In this document: one piece after another, positions 34,790 to 42,927 of the stretch
Layout of the letters: each line of letters opens with the position of its first letter
Position numbering within the stretch: the first letter of the stretch is position 1
Notes under the pieces: model-generated
Seen by the model: only the letters and a program-made list of their open reading frames with translations
What the model was told of the DNA's origin: nothing
Databases searched by the model: none
Origin: Rhizobium laguerreae
GTDB taxonomy: Bacteria; Pseudomonadota; Alphaproteobacteria; Rhizobiales; Rhizobiaceae
NCBI RefSeq assembly: GCF_002008165.1
Contig: NZ_MRDM01000029.1
Span: 1 to 64,000 of the forward strand
DNA length: 64,000 nucleotides
Direction of reading: 5' to 3'
Position numbers and translations under genes: made by a program

Positions 34790-35710
34790 TTAAAGGGTCG
34801 CCTCGCCTGCCGCCTCGCGGATCGTCTGCATCAGGATCGATTGCGGCAGCGACGGCACTGCATCGGCGCGCATCGTCAACCCGACCGGCCCCTTGGTCTC
34901 GCCGGTATCGACCGGCAGAAGCGCCAGCCGCCCGTCGGCGACATCGCCGGCCACCACGCCGTAGGAAATGATCCAGATCGCATCGCTTGCCCTGAGGAAT
35001 GCGCGGCCGAACGAATCCGACACCGTCTCGATCTGGTTCGGCAGGCTGGAGACGCCGTTGGCGATGAGGAAATTTTCCACCACCGGCCGGATGATCGAAC
35101 CCCGCGTCGGCATCAGCACCGTGTAGTCGCCGAAGCCCGCAAACGGCGATTGCCGCCCCTCGAGCAGCGGATGGCTGGCGCGCACGGCAAACACCACCTG
35201 CTCGGAATAAAGATGTTCGAAGGAAAAGCCCGCCATCTTCTCGGCGCCGGCCAGACGTCCGACGACGAGGTCGAGGTCGCCGACGTGAAGCTGCTCCAGC
35301 AGCACCGCGTTCTCGCCGGTGACGATCTTCACCCGGCTCCAGGTCTTTTCCATGAGGAAGAGTTCCATCGCCCGCGGCATGATGCGCGATGACACCGTCG
35401 GCAGCGCGCCGATCCGGATCGGCGGCGCATCGGAAAACTGCTCCTGCGACACAGAATCGAGACCCTGGCGCAGCGCCGTCAGCGCCGCACCTGCGTGGCG
35501 CAGGAAGACCTCGCCGTAGCGGGTGATCTTGATGCCGCGGCCATCGCGCTCGAAAACACCGACACCGAGCACCTGTTCCAGTTCGCGGATCGTCTTGGTG
35601 ACCGCAGGCTGGCTGACATGCAGCAATTCGGCGGCCTTCATGACGCTCTTTTGCCGCGCCACCTCGACAAAGGTTTGCAGATGGCGGAACTTGACCCGGC
35701 TGTCGATCAT
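34790..35710 (-). CDS. pcaQ: LysR-type regulator PcaQ
   Basis: The 306-residue LysR regulator starts MIDSRVKFRHLQTFVEVARQ and has its helix-turn-helix at about residues 19-40 (SVMKAAELLHVSQPAVTKTI). The product is close to rhizobial PcaQ, which activates pcaDCHGB in response to beta-carboxy-cis,cis-muconate and gamma-carboxymuconolactone. It is divergent from pcaD, and a palindrome of the known PcaQ type (35718-35733) lies just upstream of its start. The effector domain looks complete (GAEKMAGFSFEHLYSEQVVF). Confidence 0.93.
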   Translation of the reverse strand: MIDSRVKFRHLQTFVEVARQKSVMKAAELLHVSQPAVTKTIRELEQVLGVGVFERDGRGIKITRYGEVFLRHAGAALTALRQGLDSVSQEQFSDAPPIRIGALPTVSSRIMPRAMELFLMEKTWSRVKIVTGENAVLLEQLHVGDLDLVVGRLAGAEKMAGFSFEHLYSEQVVFAVRASHPLLEGRQSPFAGFGDYTVLMPTRGSIIRPVVENFLIANGVSSLPNQIETVSDSFGRAFLRASDAIWIISYGVVAGDVADGRLALLPVDTGETKGPVGLTMRADAVPSLPQSILMQTIREAAGEATL

Positions 35711-35717
35711 CGCTCGC

Positions 35718-35733
35718 ATAACTCCAGGGTTAT
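35718..35733. promoter_or_regulatory. PcaQ-binding site
   Basis: ATAACT-CCAG-GGTTAT is a six-base inverted repeat with a 4-base spacer, matching the ATAACC-N4-GGTTAA type described for PcaQ in Sinorhizobium and Agrobacterium. It sits between pcaQ and pcaD, eight bases before the pcaQ start, so it can serve both activation and autoregulation. Confidence 0.8.
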
Positions 35734-35805
35734 CGAAACGCCAATAAATATCATTTTACTTAACCGGATCAACCAGTCAATTTCACAATTCAGGAGGAGA
35801 GTGAC

Positions 35806-36615
35806 GTGCAATTCGCCCGCATAAACGACGTGACGATCCATTATCAGATCATTGGTGCCCCTGCCGACAGGCCGGTAATCGTCTTTATCAACTCGCTGGG
35901 CACCGATTTTCGCATCTGGCGCGACGTCGTGGTGCAGCTTGCCGGCGAATTCGCCATCGTGCTTTACGACAAGCGCGGCCACGGCCTTTCCGATGTCGGC
36001 CAGCTTCCGTCATCGATCGAGGACCATGCGACGGATCTCGCCGGACTTCTCGATCTGCTGTCGGTCAAGGATGCCGTCATCTGCGGCCTCTCAGTCGGCG
36101 GCCTCATCGCCCAGTCGCTCTATCACCGCCGGCCGGATCTCATCCGCGCGCTCATCCTCTGCGACACCGCCCACAAGATCGGCACGGCGGAGAGCTGGGA
36201 CGCCCGCATCGCCGCCGTCGAGCAAAACGGCATCGCCAGCATCGTCGACGCGGTCATGGAGCGTTGGTTCACGCCCGCCTTCCGCCGGCCCGAGAGCACC
36301 GCCTATGCCGGCTATTGCAACATGCTGACGCGCCAGCCCGTCGAGGGCTATGTCGCCGCCTGCGCCGCGATTCGTGATGCCGACTTCACCGAGGTCGCAA
36401 AGACGATCACCGTCCCGACGATCTGCATCGTCGGCGACCAGGATGGCTCGACGCCGCCCGATCTCGTGCTTTCGACCGCGAAGCTGATCTCCGGCGCCCG
36501 CTATGAAGTGATCCGTGATTGCGCGCACATTCCCTGCGTCGAGCAGCCCGACGCGCTGACGGCGATCATCCGCGCCTTCCTCACATCCATTCCGCCTGGA
36601 GAAGTCAGCCCATGA
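35806..36615 (+). CDS. pcaD: 3-oxoadipate enol-lactonase PcaD
   Basis: The 269-residue alpha/beta hydrolase has the nucleophile Ser96 in CGLSVGG, an acid in GDQDGSTPP near 205 and His in CAHIPC near 240. PcaD hydrolyses 3-oxoadipate enol-lactone to 3-oxoadipate, the last lactone step of protocatechuate breakdown. A GTG start at 35806 is preceded by CAGGAGGAGA. It is first in pcaDCHG, divergent from pcaQ, and overlaps pcaC by four bases. Confidence 0.94.
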   Translation: MQFARINDVTIHYQIIGAPADRPVIVFINSLGTDFRIWRDVVVQLAGEFAIVLYDKRGHGLSDVGQLPSSIEDHATDLAGLLDLLSVKDAVICGLSVGGLIAQSLYHRRPDLIRALILCDTAHKIGTAESWDARIAAVEQNGIASIVDAVMERWFTPAFRRPESTAYAGYCNMLTRQPVEGYVAACAAIRDADFTEVAKTITVPTICIVGDQDGSTPPDLVLSTAKLISGARYEVIRDCAHIPCVEQPDALTAIIRAFLTSIPPGEVSP

Positions 36616-37016
36616 ATGAAACCGCGTCCCCTTCCGAGCGCTATCGCCAGGGCATGGCGACCCGCCGCGCCGTGCTTGGCGATGCCCATGTTGACCGCGC
36701 CGCCACCACATCGACGGAGTTCGACCGCCCTTTCCAGGAACTGATCACCGAAGCTGCCTGGGGCCATGTCTGGTCGCGCCCGGCACTGACGAAGCGCGAG
36801 CGCTCGATGATCACGATTGCTCTGCTTGCGGCGCTTGGCCAGGACGACGAGGTCGCCATGCATGTGCGCGCCACCGCCAATACCGGGGCGACCCGCGAGG
36901 ATATCTGCGAGGCGCTGCTGCATGTGGCGATCTATGCCGGCGTTCCCGCCGCCAATCACGCGATCAAGATCGCAAAGCAGGCTTTTGAACAGATGGACGC
37001 CGAAAAAGCGGCCTGA
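36612..37016 (+). CDS. pcaC: 4-carboxymuconolactone decarboxylase PcaC
   Basis: The 134-residue protein starts MNETASPSERYRQGMATRRA and contains the AhpD-like block SRPALTKRERSMITIALLAA near residue 56 and a late EALLHVAIYAGVPAAN. PcaC decarboxylates gamma-carboxymuconolactone to the enol-lactone used by PcaD. The start overlaps the pcaD stop as ATGA, which implies translational coupling. Length is normal for a stand-alone PcaC rather than a PcaL fusion. Confidence 0.94.
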   Translation: MNETASPSERYRQGMATRRAVLGDAHVDRAATTSTEFDRPFQELITEAAWGHVWSRPALTKRERSMITIALLAALGQDDEVAMHVRATANTGATREDICEALLHVAIYAGVPAANHAIKIAKQAFEQMDAEKAA

Positions 37017-37025
37017 GGGAGGAAC

Positions 37026-37775
37026 ATGTCCGAACGACCGAACCGCAAGCCCGAGACCGGCGGCTTCTTCGCCCGCGACCGCGCCTGGCACGCGCCGGCG
37101 CTGACGCCGGGCTACAAGACCTCCGTGCTGCGCGCGCCGCAGCGCGCGCTGCTGTCGCTCGACGGCACGATTTCCGAGACCACCGGCCCAGTCTTCGGCC
37201 ATTCGATGATCGGCGAACTCGACAACGACCTGATCCTGAACTACGCGCAGCCCGGCGAAAGTGCGATTGGCGAGCGCATCATCGTCCATGGCCGCGTGCT
37301 CGACGAACGCGCCAGGCCGGTTGCCGGCGCCTTGGTCGAGTTCTGGCACGCCAATGCCGGCGGCCGCTATCGCCACAAGAAGGAAACCTATCTGGCGGCG
37401 ATCGACCCGAATTTCGGCGGCTGCGGCCGCGCCATCACCGACGAGGATGGCCGCTACCATTTCCGCACCGTCCGCCCCGGCGCCTATCCCTGGCCGAACG
37501 GCATCAACGATTGGCGTCCCGCCCATATCCATTTCTCGATCTTCGGCCATGGCTTTGCCCAGCGCCTGATCACCCAGATGTATTTCGAAGGCGATCCGAT
37601 GATCTGGAAATGTCCGATTGTCGGCACCATCCCCGACAAGGCGGCGATCGAGCAGCTGATCGCGCCGCTCGACTGGGGCAACACCATCCCGATGGATTCA
37701 CGCGCCTATAAATTCGATATCGTGCTGCGCGGCCGCCGCTCGACGATGTTCGAAAACAGACCGGAGGGCAACTGA
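37026..37775 (+). CDS. pcaH: Protocatechuate 3,4-dioxygenase beta subunit PcaH
   Basis: The 249-residue protein has the intradiol dioxygenase pattern. Fe(III) ligands are two tyrosines and two histidines, seen in GGRYRHKKETY (Tyr near 115), GAYPWPNG (Tyr near 156) and WRPAHIHFSIFG (His near 168 and 170). With PcaG it opens protocatechuate to 3-carboxy-cis,cis-muconate using O2. It starts nine bases after pcaC, with GAGGGAGG as ribosome binding site. Confidence 0.95.
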   Translation: MSERPNRKPETGGFFARDRAWHAPALTPGYKTSVLRAPQRALLSLDGTISETTGPVFGHSMIGELDNDLILNYAQPGESAIGERIIVHGRVLDERARPVAGALVEFWHANAGGRYRHKKETYLAAIDPNFGGCGRAITDEDGRYHFRTVRPGAYPWPNGINDWRPAHIHFSIFGHGFAQRLITQMYFEGDPMIWKCPIVGTIPDKAAIEQLIAPLDWGNTIPMDSRAYKFDIVLRGRRSTMFENRPEGN

Positions 37776-37777
37776 CC

Positions 37778-38389
37778 ATGCAGCAGCTCGGCTACCTCAA
37801 GGAAACCCCGTCGCAGACGGCAGGCCCCTATGTGCATATCGGCCTGACGCCGAATTTCTGCGATATCTTGGGTGTCTACGACACCGATCTCGGCATCGCG
37901 ATGGTCAACGACAAGACGCTCGGCGAACGCATCACCGTCACCGGCCGGATCTTCGATGGCGCCGGCGCATTGGTGCGCGATGCGGTCATCGAGATCTGGC
38001 AGGCCGACAGCGCCGGGCTCTACAACAGCCCGTCGGAAATGCGCGGCGCCGCCGATCCCAATTTCACCGGCTGGGGCCGCTGCCCGACCCGCGCCGAGGA
38101 CGGCGTCTACAGCTTCGAGACGGTAAAGCCCGGCCACGTCCCCTTCAAGGACGGCCGCAGGCAAGCCCCGCACATCACCTTCTGGATCGTCGCCCGCGGC
38201 ATCAATATCGGCCTGCACACGCGCATGTATTTTCCGGAAGAGACGGAGGCCAACGCCGCCGACCCGCTGCTTTGCCGCATCGAACATCGCGAGCGCGTCG
38301 CAACGATGATCGCCACCCGCGACGGCGCGACCTGTCATTTCGACATCCATCTACAGGGTCCGAAGGAGACGGTGTTTCTCGATATCTGA
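37778..38389 (+). CDS. pcaG: Protocatechuate 3,4-dioxygenase alpha subunit PcaG
   Basis: The 203-residue protein starts MQQLGYLKETPSQTAGPYVH and has ITVTGRIFDGAGALVRDAVI near residue 50 and RQAPHITFWIVARGINIGLH near 128. It lacks the iron ligands of PcaH, as expected for the alpha subunit. Together they form the ring-cleaving (alpha-beta Fe) enzyme. It starts two bases after the pcaH stop. A RIME-like repeat follows, separating it from pcaB. Confidence 0.95.
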   Translation: MQQLGYLKETPSQTAGPYVHIGLTPNFCDILGVYDTDLGIAMVNDKTLGERITVTGRIFDGAGALVRDAVIEIWQADSAGLYNSPSEMRGAADPNFTGWGRCPTRAEDGVYSFETVKPGHVPFKDGRRQAPHITFWIVARGINIGLHTRMYFPEETEANAADPLLCRIEHRERVATMIATRDGATCHFDIHLQGPKETVFLDI

Positions 38390-38439
38390 GGGCGGGCCGC
38401 GCAAGTCGCTTGTTCGCAGAGCTCCGTGCAAGTAGCCTC

Positions 38440-38575
38440 CCGCTCACCCTACCCTCTCCCACGGCGGGAGGGGACGTGCCACGAGATCACCTGCCCATAA
38501 AGCGCGGACGCCGCCTCGGGTCCCTTCTCCCCGCTGGAAAGTGGCGGCAGCCGGATGAGGGGGCCACCACCACGA
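38440..38575. repeat. RIME-like palindromic intergenic repeat inside the pca operon
   Basis: The pcaG-pcaB gap contains back-to-back hairpins, such as CCCTCTCCC (38452-38460) with GGGAGGGG (38466-38473), and further inverted GC-rich stretches ending in CCGGATGAGGGGG. This resembles the rhizobial intergenic mosaic elements (RIME1) by general layout. Such repeats sit in transcribed gaps and may affect mRNA stability. Boundaries are approximate. Confidence 0.6.
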
Positions 38576-38587
38576 ACCGAGACGATC

Positions 38588-39634
38588 ATGACCGCATTGC
38601 CCTTCGATCACCCCTTCCTTTCCGGCCTGCTCGGCGACGACGAAATCGCGCCCTATTTCTCCGCAGAGGCGGATATACGGGCGATGCTCTCCTTTGAGGC
38701 CGCGCTCGCCAGGGCCGAAGCCGCTCATGGCCTCATTCCTGCCGAAGCCGCAAGGCGCATCGCTGAAACTTGCGCTGCCTTCTCACCCGATGTCTCCAGT
38801 CTTCGGTCGGCAACAGCAAGGGACGGTGTCGTCGTTCCCGACCTCATCAAGCAGCTGCGCGCTGATGCCGGCGAGGAAGCGGCAAAAAGCCTGCATTTCG
38901 GCGCGACCAGCCAGGATGTCATCGATACCAGCCTGATGATCCGCCTGAAGGCCGTCGTCTTCTTGTTTGCCGGCCGGCTTTCCACCATCGCCGCGGGGCT
39001 CGATGCGCTCGACGGCCAGTTCGGCCGGAACAAGCTGATGGGTCACACCCGCATGCAGGCGGCGATCCCGATCACCGTCTCCGATCGCCTCCGCGCGTGG
39101 CATGCACCGTTGACGACCTATCGCGACCGCCTGACCGAGCAGAGTTTTCCCGTCCAGTTCGGGGGTGCGGCCGGCACGCTGGACAAGCTCGGGTCGCAGG
39201 CAGCAGCCATCCGGGCCTCGCTCGCCCAGGAACTCGGCCTCACCGATGCACCGCAATGGCAAAGCGGGCGTCTGCCGATCGCCGACATCGCCGGCCTGTT
39301 CGCATCGATATCGGGCAGTCTCGGCAAGATGGGGCAGGATATCGCGCTGCTTGCCCAGGCCGGCGATGAAATAGAAATATCGGGCGGCGGCACCTCGTCG
39401 GCGATGGCGCACAAGCAAAACCCCGTTTCCGCCGAGGTCCTCATCTCGCTCGCGCGCTTCAACGCCACTCTTCTATCTGGCGTCCACCAGTCCCTCGTGC
39501 ACGAACAGGAACGCTCGGGTGCAGCCTGGACGCTCGAATGGCTGCTGCTGCCGCAAATGACGATGGCGACCGCCGCCAGCCTGCGGCTCGCCGGGGAGCT
39601 GATAAGAAATATCAGGAGACTTGGAAAGGCCTAG
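38588..39634 (+). CDS. pcaB: 3-carboxy-cis,cis-muconate cycloisomerase PcaB
   Basis: The 348-residue fumarase-superfamily protein starts MTALPFDHPFLSGLLGDDEI. It contains KSLHFGATSQDVIDTSLMIR near residue 100, GHTRMQAAIPI near 153 and the signature GGGTSSAMAHKQNPVSAEVL near 265. PcaB lactonises 3-carboxymuconate to gamma-carboxymuconolactone. The C-terminus is that of the short PcaB form. It is separated from pcaG by 198 bases holding the RIME-like repeat, so co-transcription with pcaDCHG is likely but not certain. Confidence 0.93.
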   Translation: MTALPFDHPFLSGLLGDDEIAPYFSAEADIRAMLSFEAALARAEAAHGLIPAEAARRIAETCAAFSPDVSSLRSATARDGVVVPDLIKQLRADAGEEAAKSLHFGATSQDVIDTSLMIRLKAVVFLFAGRLSTIAAGLDALDGQFGRNKLMGHTRMQAAIPITVSDRLRAWHAPLTTYRDRLTEQSFPVQFGGAAGTLDKLGSQAAAIRASLAQELGLTDAPQWQSGRLPIADIAGLFASISGSLGKMGQDIALLAQAGDEIEISGGGTSSAMAHKQNPVSAEVLISLARFNATLLSGVHQSLVHEQERSGAAWTLEWLLLPQMTMATAASLRLAGELIRNIRRLGKA

Positions 39635-39954
39635 TTCAGAACCTGAAGCCCGTGCTTTCGCACGATCGAGAGCAGCTTCAGCGCTATCCCGCTCGGCCGC
39701 TTGGCGCCACTTTCCCACTTCTGCACGGTGGATAGGCTGGTATTGAGATATCGGGCGAAAACCGGCTGGCTGACGTGATTGCTTTCCCGCAGTGCCTTGA
39801 TGGCCTCGGGACCAAGCGCGCGCGGCGAAACCAGGCAGCTATCATCGAAGGAGCGCATCGTTTCCTTGTCGATGGTTCCTATTTCATGCATAGCCTTCGC
39901 GGGCGTGTGAATCGCCTCGAACGAATCGCTCTTGTACTGAATGCTTTTTGCCAT
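39631..39954 (-). CDS. HigA/NadS-type helix-turn-helix antitoxin
   Basis: The 107-residue protein starts MAKSIQYKSDSFEAIHTPAK and has a Xre helix-turn-helix at about residues 63-90 (HVSQPVFARYLNTSLSTVQKW). It ends LLSIVRKHGLQVLN, as in HigA-like antitoxins that pair with RelE-type toxins. The toxin upstream is broken, so this is now an orphan antitoxin or regulator. Its last bases overlap the end of pcaB by four, with the genes converging. Confidence 0.82.
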   Translation of the reverse strand: MAKSIQYKSDSFEAIHTPAKAMHEIGTIDKETMRSFDDSCLVSPRALGPEAIKALRESNHVSQPVFARYLNTSLSTVQKWESGAKRPSGIALKLLSIVRKHGLQVLN

Positions 39955-40130
39955 GTTCGATCTCCAGACGCCGCCTAGATCATCGGCCTTGCCTTCCGCG
40001 ACCTGCCTGATAGCTTTCAATAATTCGGAATCCGATATTCGCGCTTTGCGACCCGCCTTGGTAACCAGCCGGTTTTTGAAAGCGTTCCACCATGCCTGGA
40101 AGTAGCACCCGGTGCTATGTTTTTCAAGTT
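39955..40130 (-). pseudogene. RelE/HigB-type toxin remnant
   Basis: The minus strand reads YFQAWWNAFKNRLVTKAGRK, then ARISDSELLKAIRQVAEGKA and DDLGG before passing straight into the antitoxin start. This is the front half of a RelE-like toxin; the C-terminal half with the usual GxYKxR and Arg-rich strands is missing. The ribosome binding site AGGAGG is kept, but the start codon after it is in another frame. The toxin is inactive. Confidence 0.7.
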
Positions 40131-40155
40131 GACCTCCTAAGATGAGAGCAGCCTC

Positions 40156-40923
40156 TTGACCTTCCCCCTCTTTGATCTCTCCGGCCGCCGCGCCCTCGTT
40201 ACCGGCTCCAGTCAGGGCATCGGCCGCGCAATGGCGGTCGGGCTTGCCGAGCATGGCGCTTCGATCATCATCAACGGCCGCAACGCGCAGAAGGCGGAGG
40301 CGGCAGCCGAAGATATCCGTCGCAGCCATCGCCACGCCGTCAGTGCCGCCTTCGACGTCACCGATGCGGAGGCGAGCCGCACCGCCATCGCCTATATCGA
40401 GGCGGAGATCGGCCCGATCGACATTCTCGTCAACAATGCCGGCATGCAGTTCCGCACACCACTGGAGAACTTTCCGGTCGACAAATGGGACGAGATCTTC
40501 AAGACCAATGTCTCCAGCCTGTTCTATGTCAGCCAGCCGGTCGCCCAGGCGATGATTGCTCGCGGCCGCGGCAAGATCATCAACATTGCCTCCGTCCAGG
40601 CCGAACTCGCCCGTCCCGGCATCGCGCCCTATACCGCGACAAAGGGCGCGGTGAAGAACCTGACGCGCGGCATGGCGACCGACTGGGCGAAATATGGCCT
40701 GCAGGTCAATGCGATCGCGCCCGGCTACTTCCGCACGCCGCTCAACCAGGCGCTTGTCGACGATCCGAAGTTTTCCGCCTGGCTGGAAACCCGCACGCCG
40801 GCCGGCCGCTGGGGCGAGGTCAAGGAGCTCGTCGGCGCCGCCGTCTTCCTCGCCTCGGATGCTTCTTCCTTCGTCAACGGCCATATGCTGACGGTCGATG
40901 GCGGCATCACCGCCTCGCTCTAG
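40156..40923 (+). CDS. SDR-family oxidoreductase, gluconate 5-dehydrogenase-like (second paralogue)
   Basis: The 255-residue protein (TTG start at 40156, weak ribosome binding site) has TGSSQGIG near residue 16, NNAGMQFRTP near 93, and Ser-Tyr-Lys with YTATK near 159. It ends DGGITASL. It shares long blocks with the SDR at 5563. In this setting, next to quinate/shikimate genes, oxidation of the quinate or shikimate alcohol is possible, but the sequence class says gluconate-type. It converges with the operon ending at 40980. Confidence 0.85.
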   Translation: MTFPLFDLSGRRALVTGSSQGIGRAMAVGLAEHGASIIINGRNAQKAEAAAEDIRRSHRHAVSAAFDVTDAEASRTAIAYIEAEIGPIDILVNNAGMQFRTPLENFPVDKWDEIFKTNVSSLFYVSQPVAQAMIARGRGKIINIASVQAELARPGIAPYTATKGAVKNLTRGMATDWAKYGLQVNAIAPGYFRTPLNQALVDDPKFSAWLETRTPAGRWGEVKELVGAAVFLASDASSFVNGHMLTVDGGITASL

Positions 40924-40979
40924 AACCGGATGTCGTCCGAAAACCGCTCACACTTTCGGCATCATGCTCTGAATTTGCA

Positions 40980-41810
40980 TCATCCGAGTTTGGCGATGGC
41001 ACGCAGATTGTCGGCCGTCGTCGTCGGGAATTCGAAGAATTCGAGATAGGCGGGGATCTGTTCGAACAACATGTCCGTCCCAACCTGAAATGCACAGCCG
41101 CGCGCCCGCACGGCCTCGAGAAAAGGGGTTATCTCCCTCGTCAGCACGACTTCGCCGACGAAGGTCGATGGCGAGATGCGGTCGATATCGATCGGCAACG
41201 GGTCACCCCGTCGCATGCCGAGAGGTGTCGCGTTGACGACGATGTCGAAACCTTCAGGATCAGCGGAGCCGACCGTCACGTCAAGCTGTGGATAATACTT
41301 CCTCAGCCTGTCCAGCAGCGCGGTGGCGGTCGTCTGGTTGGCGTCGAAGATGGCGAGATGCTCCACGCCTGCCTGCGCCAAGGACGCCGCGATCGCCGAG
41401 CCGACCCCGCCGGCACCGGCGATGAGCGCATGGGCTCCTTCAACCTTTTTACCCTTGCGCAACACGCCGCGAACGAAGCCCTCGCCATCGAACATGTCAC
41501 CGATCAGCCTGCCGTCCGAACCGAGACGGACCGCATTGCACGAGCCGGCGACTTTCGCGTTGGTCGACGTTTCGTCGAGCAGCGCCATCGTCGAAATCTT
41601 GTGCGGCATCGTGATCAGAGCGCCGTGGATATTGGATAGCCGGAACAGAAGTTTCAAAAACGCCGGATAGTCCTCCGGCCTGCAGCCCATCGGCACGACG
41701 ACGGCATCAATTCCGTTCTTCTCGAAGTACGGATTGTAGATCAGCGGCGCCTTGAACGACTCCGTCGGATAGCCGAGGTGCGCGATGAGTTTGGTCGTCC
41801 CGGTGATCAT
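40980..41810 (-). CDS. AroE-like quinate/shikimate dehydrogenase
   Basis: The 276-residue protein is AroE-shaped: catalytic Lys71 in ITMPHK, Asp108 in FDGEGF, and the nucleotide loop GAGGVGSAI near 132-140. The substrate-binding SxS motif of AroE is not kept; the aligned positions appear to be Phe19 and Ala21 (GYPTESFKAPLIYN). That points to a divergent catabolic dehydrogenase rather than the biosynthetic enzyme. It is the last gene of an operon with a transporter and type II dehydroquinase, consistent with oxidation of quinate or shikimate. The substrate is inferred. Confidence 0.78.
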   Translation of the reverse strand: MITGTTKLIAHLGYPTESFKAPLIYNPYFEKNGIDAVVVPMGCRPEDYPAFLKLLFRLSNIHGALITMPHKISTMALLDETSTNAKVAGSCNAVRLGSDGRLIGDMFDGEGFVRGVLRKGKKVEGAHALIAGAGGVGSAIAASLAQAGVEHLAIFDANQTTATALLDRLRKYYPQLDVTVGSADPEGFDIVVNATPLGMRRGDPLPIDIDRISPSTFVGEVVLTREITPFLEAVRARGCAFQVGTDMLFEQIPAYLEFFEFPTTTADNLRAIAKLG

Positions 41811-41814
41811 GTGG

Positions 41815-42882
41815 TCAGGCTTTCTGGGGATCGGAAGAGGCGCTGGCGTCCGCGAGGTGGATCATCTGTCCCCAGCGCGCCGATCTTTTGATCGCCTCGA
41901 CGACCCTGAGCGTGGCGAGGCCCTCCCGGCCACTCACCAAAGACGTTGCATCGCCACGAATGACGTCGCAAAAATGTCTGAGCTGAACGCAAAGGGGATC
42001 GGCTGTTTGGTAAGGCACGCGCTCCTGAGCAAGCGCCTCGAGCCAATCCGGCCTCGAGGAACTTGTCCAAAGCGTCGGATCGGGAATTCCGAGCGAACCC
42101 TTGGTGCCGCCGATCTGGTAGCAGAATTGATCGTAACGGGGAAAAGCAGGGTTCTCCCCGGTGGTCGCCTCCCAGCTCCAGGGCGCGGCCACGGCATCGC
42201 TGCCGTTGAGGGTGGCAAGGACCCCGCTTGCAAAACGCAGCGTGACGACGGCCGTATCCTCGACGGCATGGTTCCGCACGGCGTGCGATTCCATCGCATG
42301 GACGGCTTCGACCTCACCGAAGAGATATCGGAAGAGATCGACATCGTGGATCAGGTTGACGAAGACCGGGCCGGCGCCCGCTTCGCGCCGCCAGGGGATG
42401 TCGAAATAGTCGTCGGGCTTGGCGACCCAGAAGGTGCCGTGCACCGTGACGATCTGGCCAAGCCTTCCGCCGTCGACGATCTGCTTGACCGCCTGGATCA
42501 TCGGATTGTGGCGCCTGTGATGGCCGACCAGCAGTGGGATGCCTGCCTTCTCGCCGGCGGCAACCAGTGCTGCAGCAGCATCGACATCGTCGGCGATCGG
42601 TTTCTCGATCAGAGCGGGGATGCCGGCAGCGACGATCTCCATTCCGTTCTCGACGTGAAGCTGGTTCGGCGTTGCGACGATCACGCCGTCAGGCCTGTCC
42701 TGGACGCGGATGTCTAAGAAGCTTCGGTACCATCGGGCGCCGACAGTCTCGGCGAAGTCGCGACCGGCGGCGGAAGGATCGATGACCGCCGAGAGAACCG
42801 TTCCCGGCTCGGACATGATGCGCTCGACGTGGCGCCTGCCGATGAGGCCGGCTCCCATGACTGCAATCTCTAGCGACTTCAT
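41815..42882 (-). CDS. Gfo/Idh/MocA-family oxidoreductase
   Basis: The 355-residue protein has an N-terminal Rossmann motif (AVMGAGLIGRRH near residue 7) and the family block LIEKPIADD near 93. A C-terminal dimer domain begins about residue 125. GGGAGC before the ATG is a good ribosome binding site. It lies between the ABC ATPase and the AroE-like gene in one operon. NAD(P)-dependent oxidation of a polyol or cyclitol such as quinate is plausible; the family is too broad to decide. Confidence 0.85.
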   Translation of the reverse strand: MKSLEIAVMGAGLIGRRHVERIMSEPGTVLSAVIDPSAAGRDFAETVGARWYRSFLDIRVQDRPDGVIVATPNQLHVENGMEIVAAGIPALIEKPIADDVDAAAALVAAGEKAGIPLLVGHHRRHNPMIQAVKQIVDGGRLGQIVTVHGTFWVAKPDDYFDIPWRREAGAGPVFVNLIHDVDLFRYLFGEVEAVHAMESHAVRNHAVEDTAVVTLRFASGVLATLNGSDAVAAPWSWEATTGENPAFPRYDQFCYQIGGTKGSLGIPDPTLWTSSSRPDWLEALAQERVPYQTADPLCVQLRHFCDVIRGDATSLVSGREGLATLRVVEAIKRSARWGQMIHLADASASSDPQKA

Positions 42883-42927
42883 TGCAGGCTCCCATAATTT
42901 GCCAGACGCATCGAAACCTTGAGACCC

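Noticed and set aside
36501..37550. 349-codon minus-strand frame
   Set aside because: It is antisense to pcaC and pcaH, which are certain.
39955..40884. Long minus-strand extension upstream of the HigA-like antitoxin
   Set aside because: The upper part is antisense to the SDR gene at 40156. Only the last 176 bases resemble a RelE-type toxin and are annotated as a remnant.
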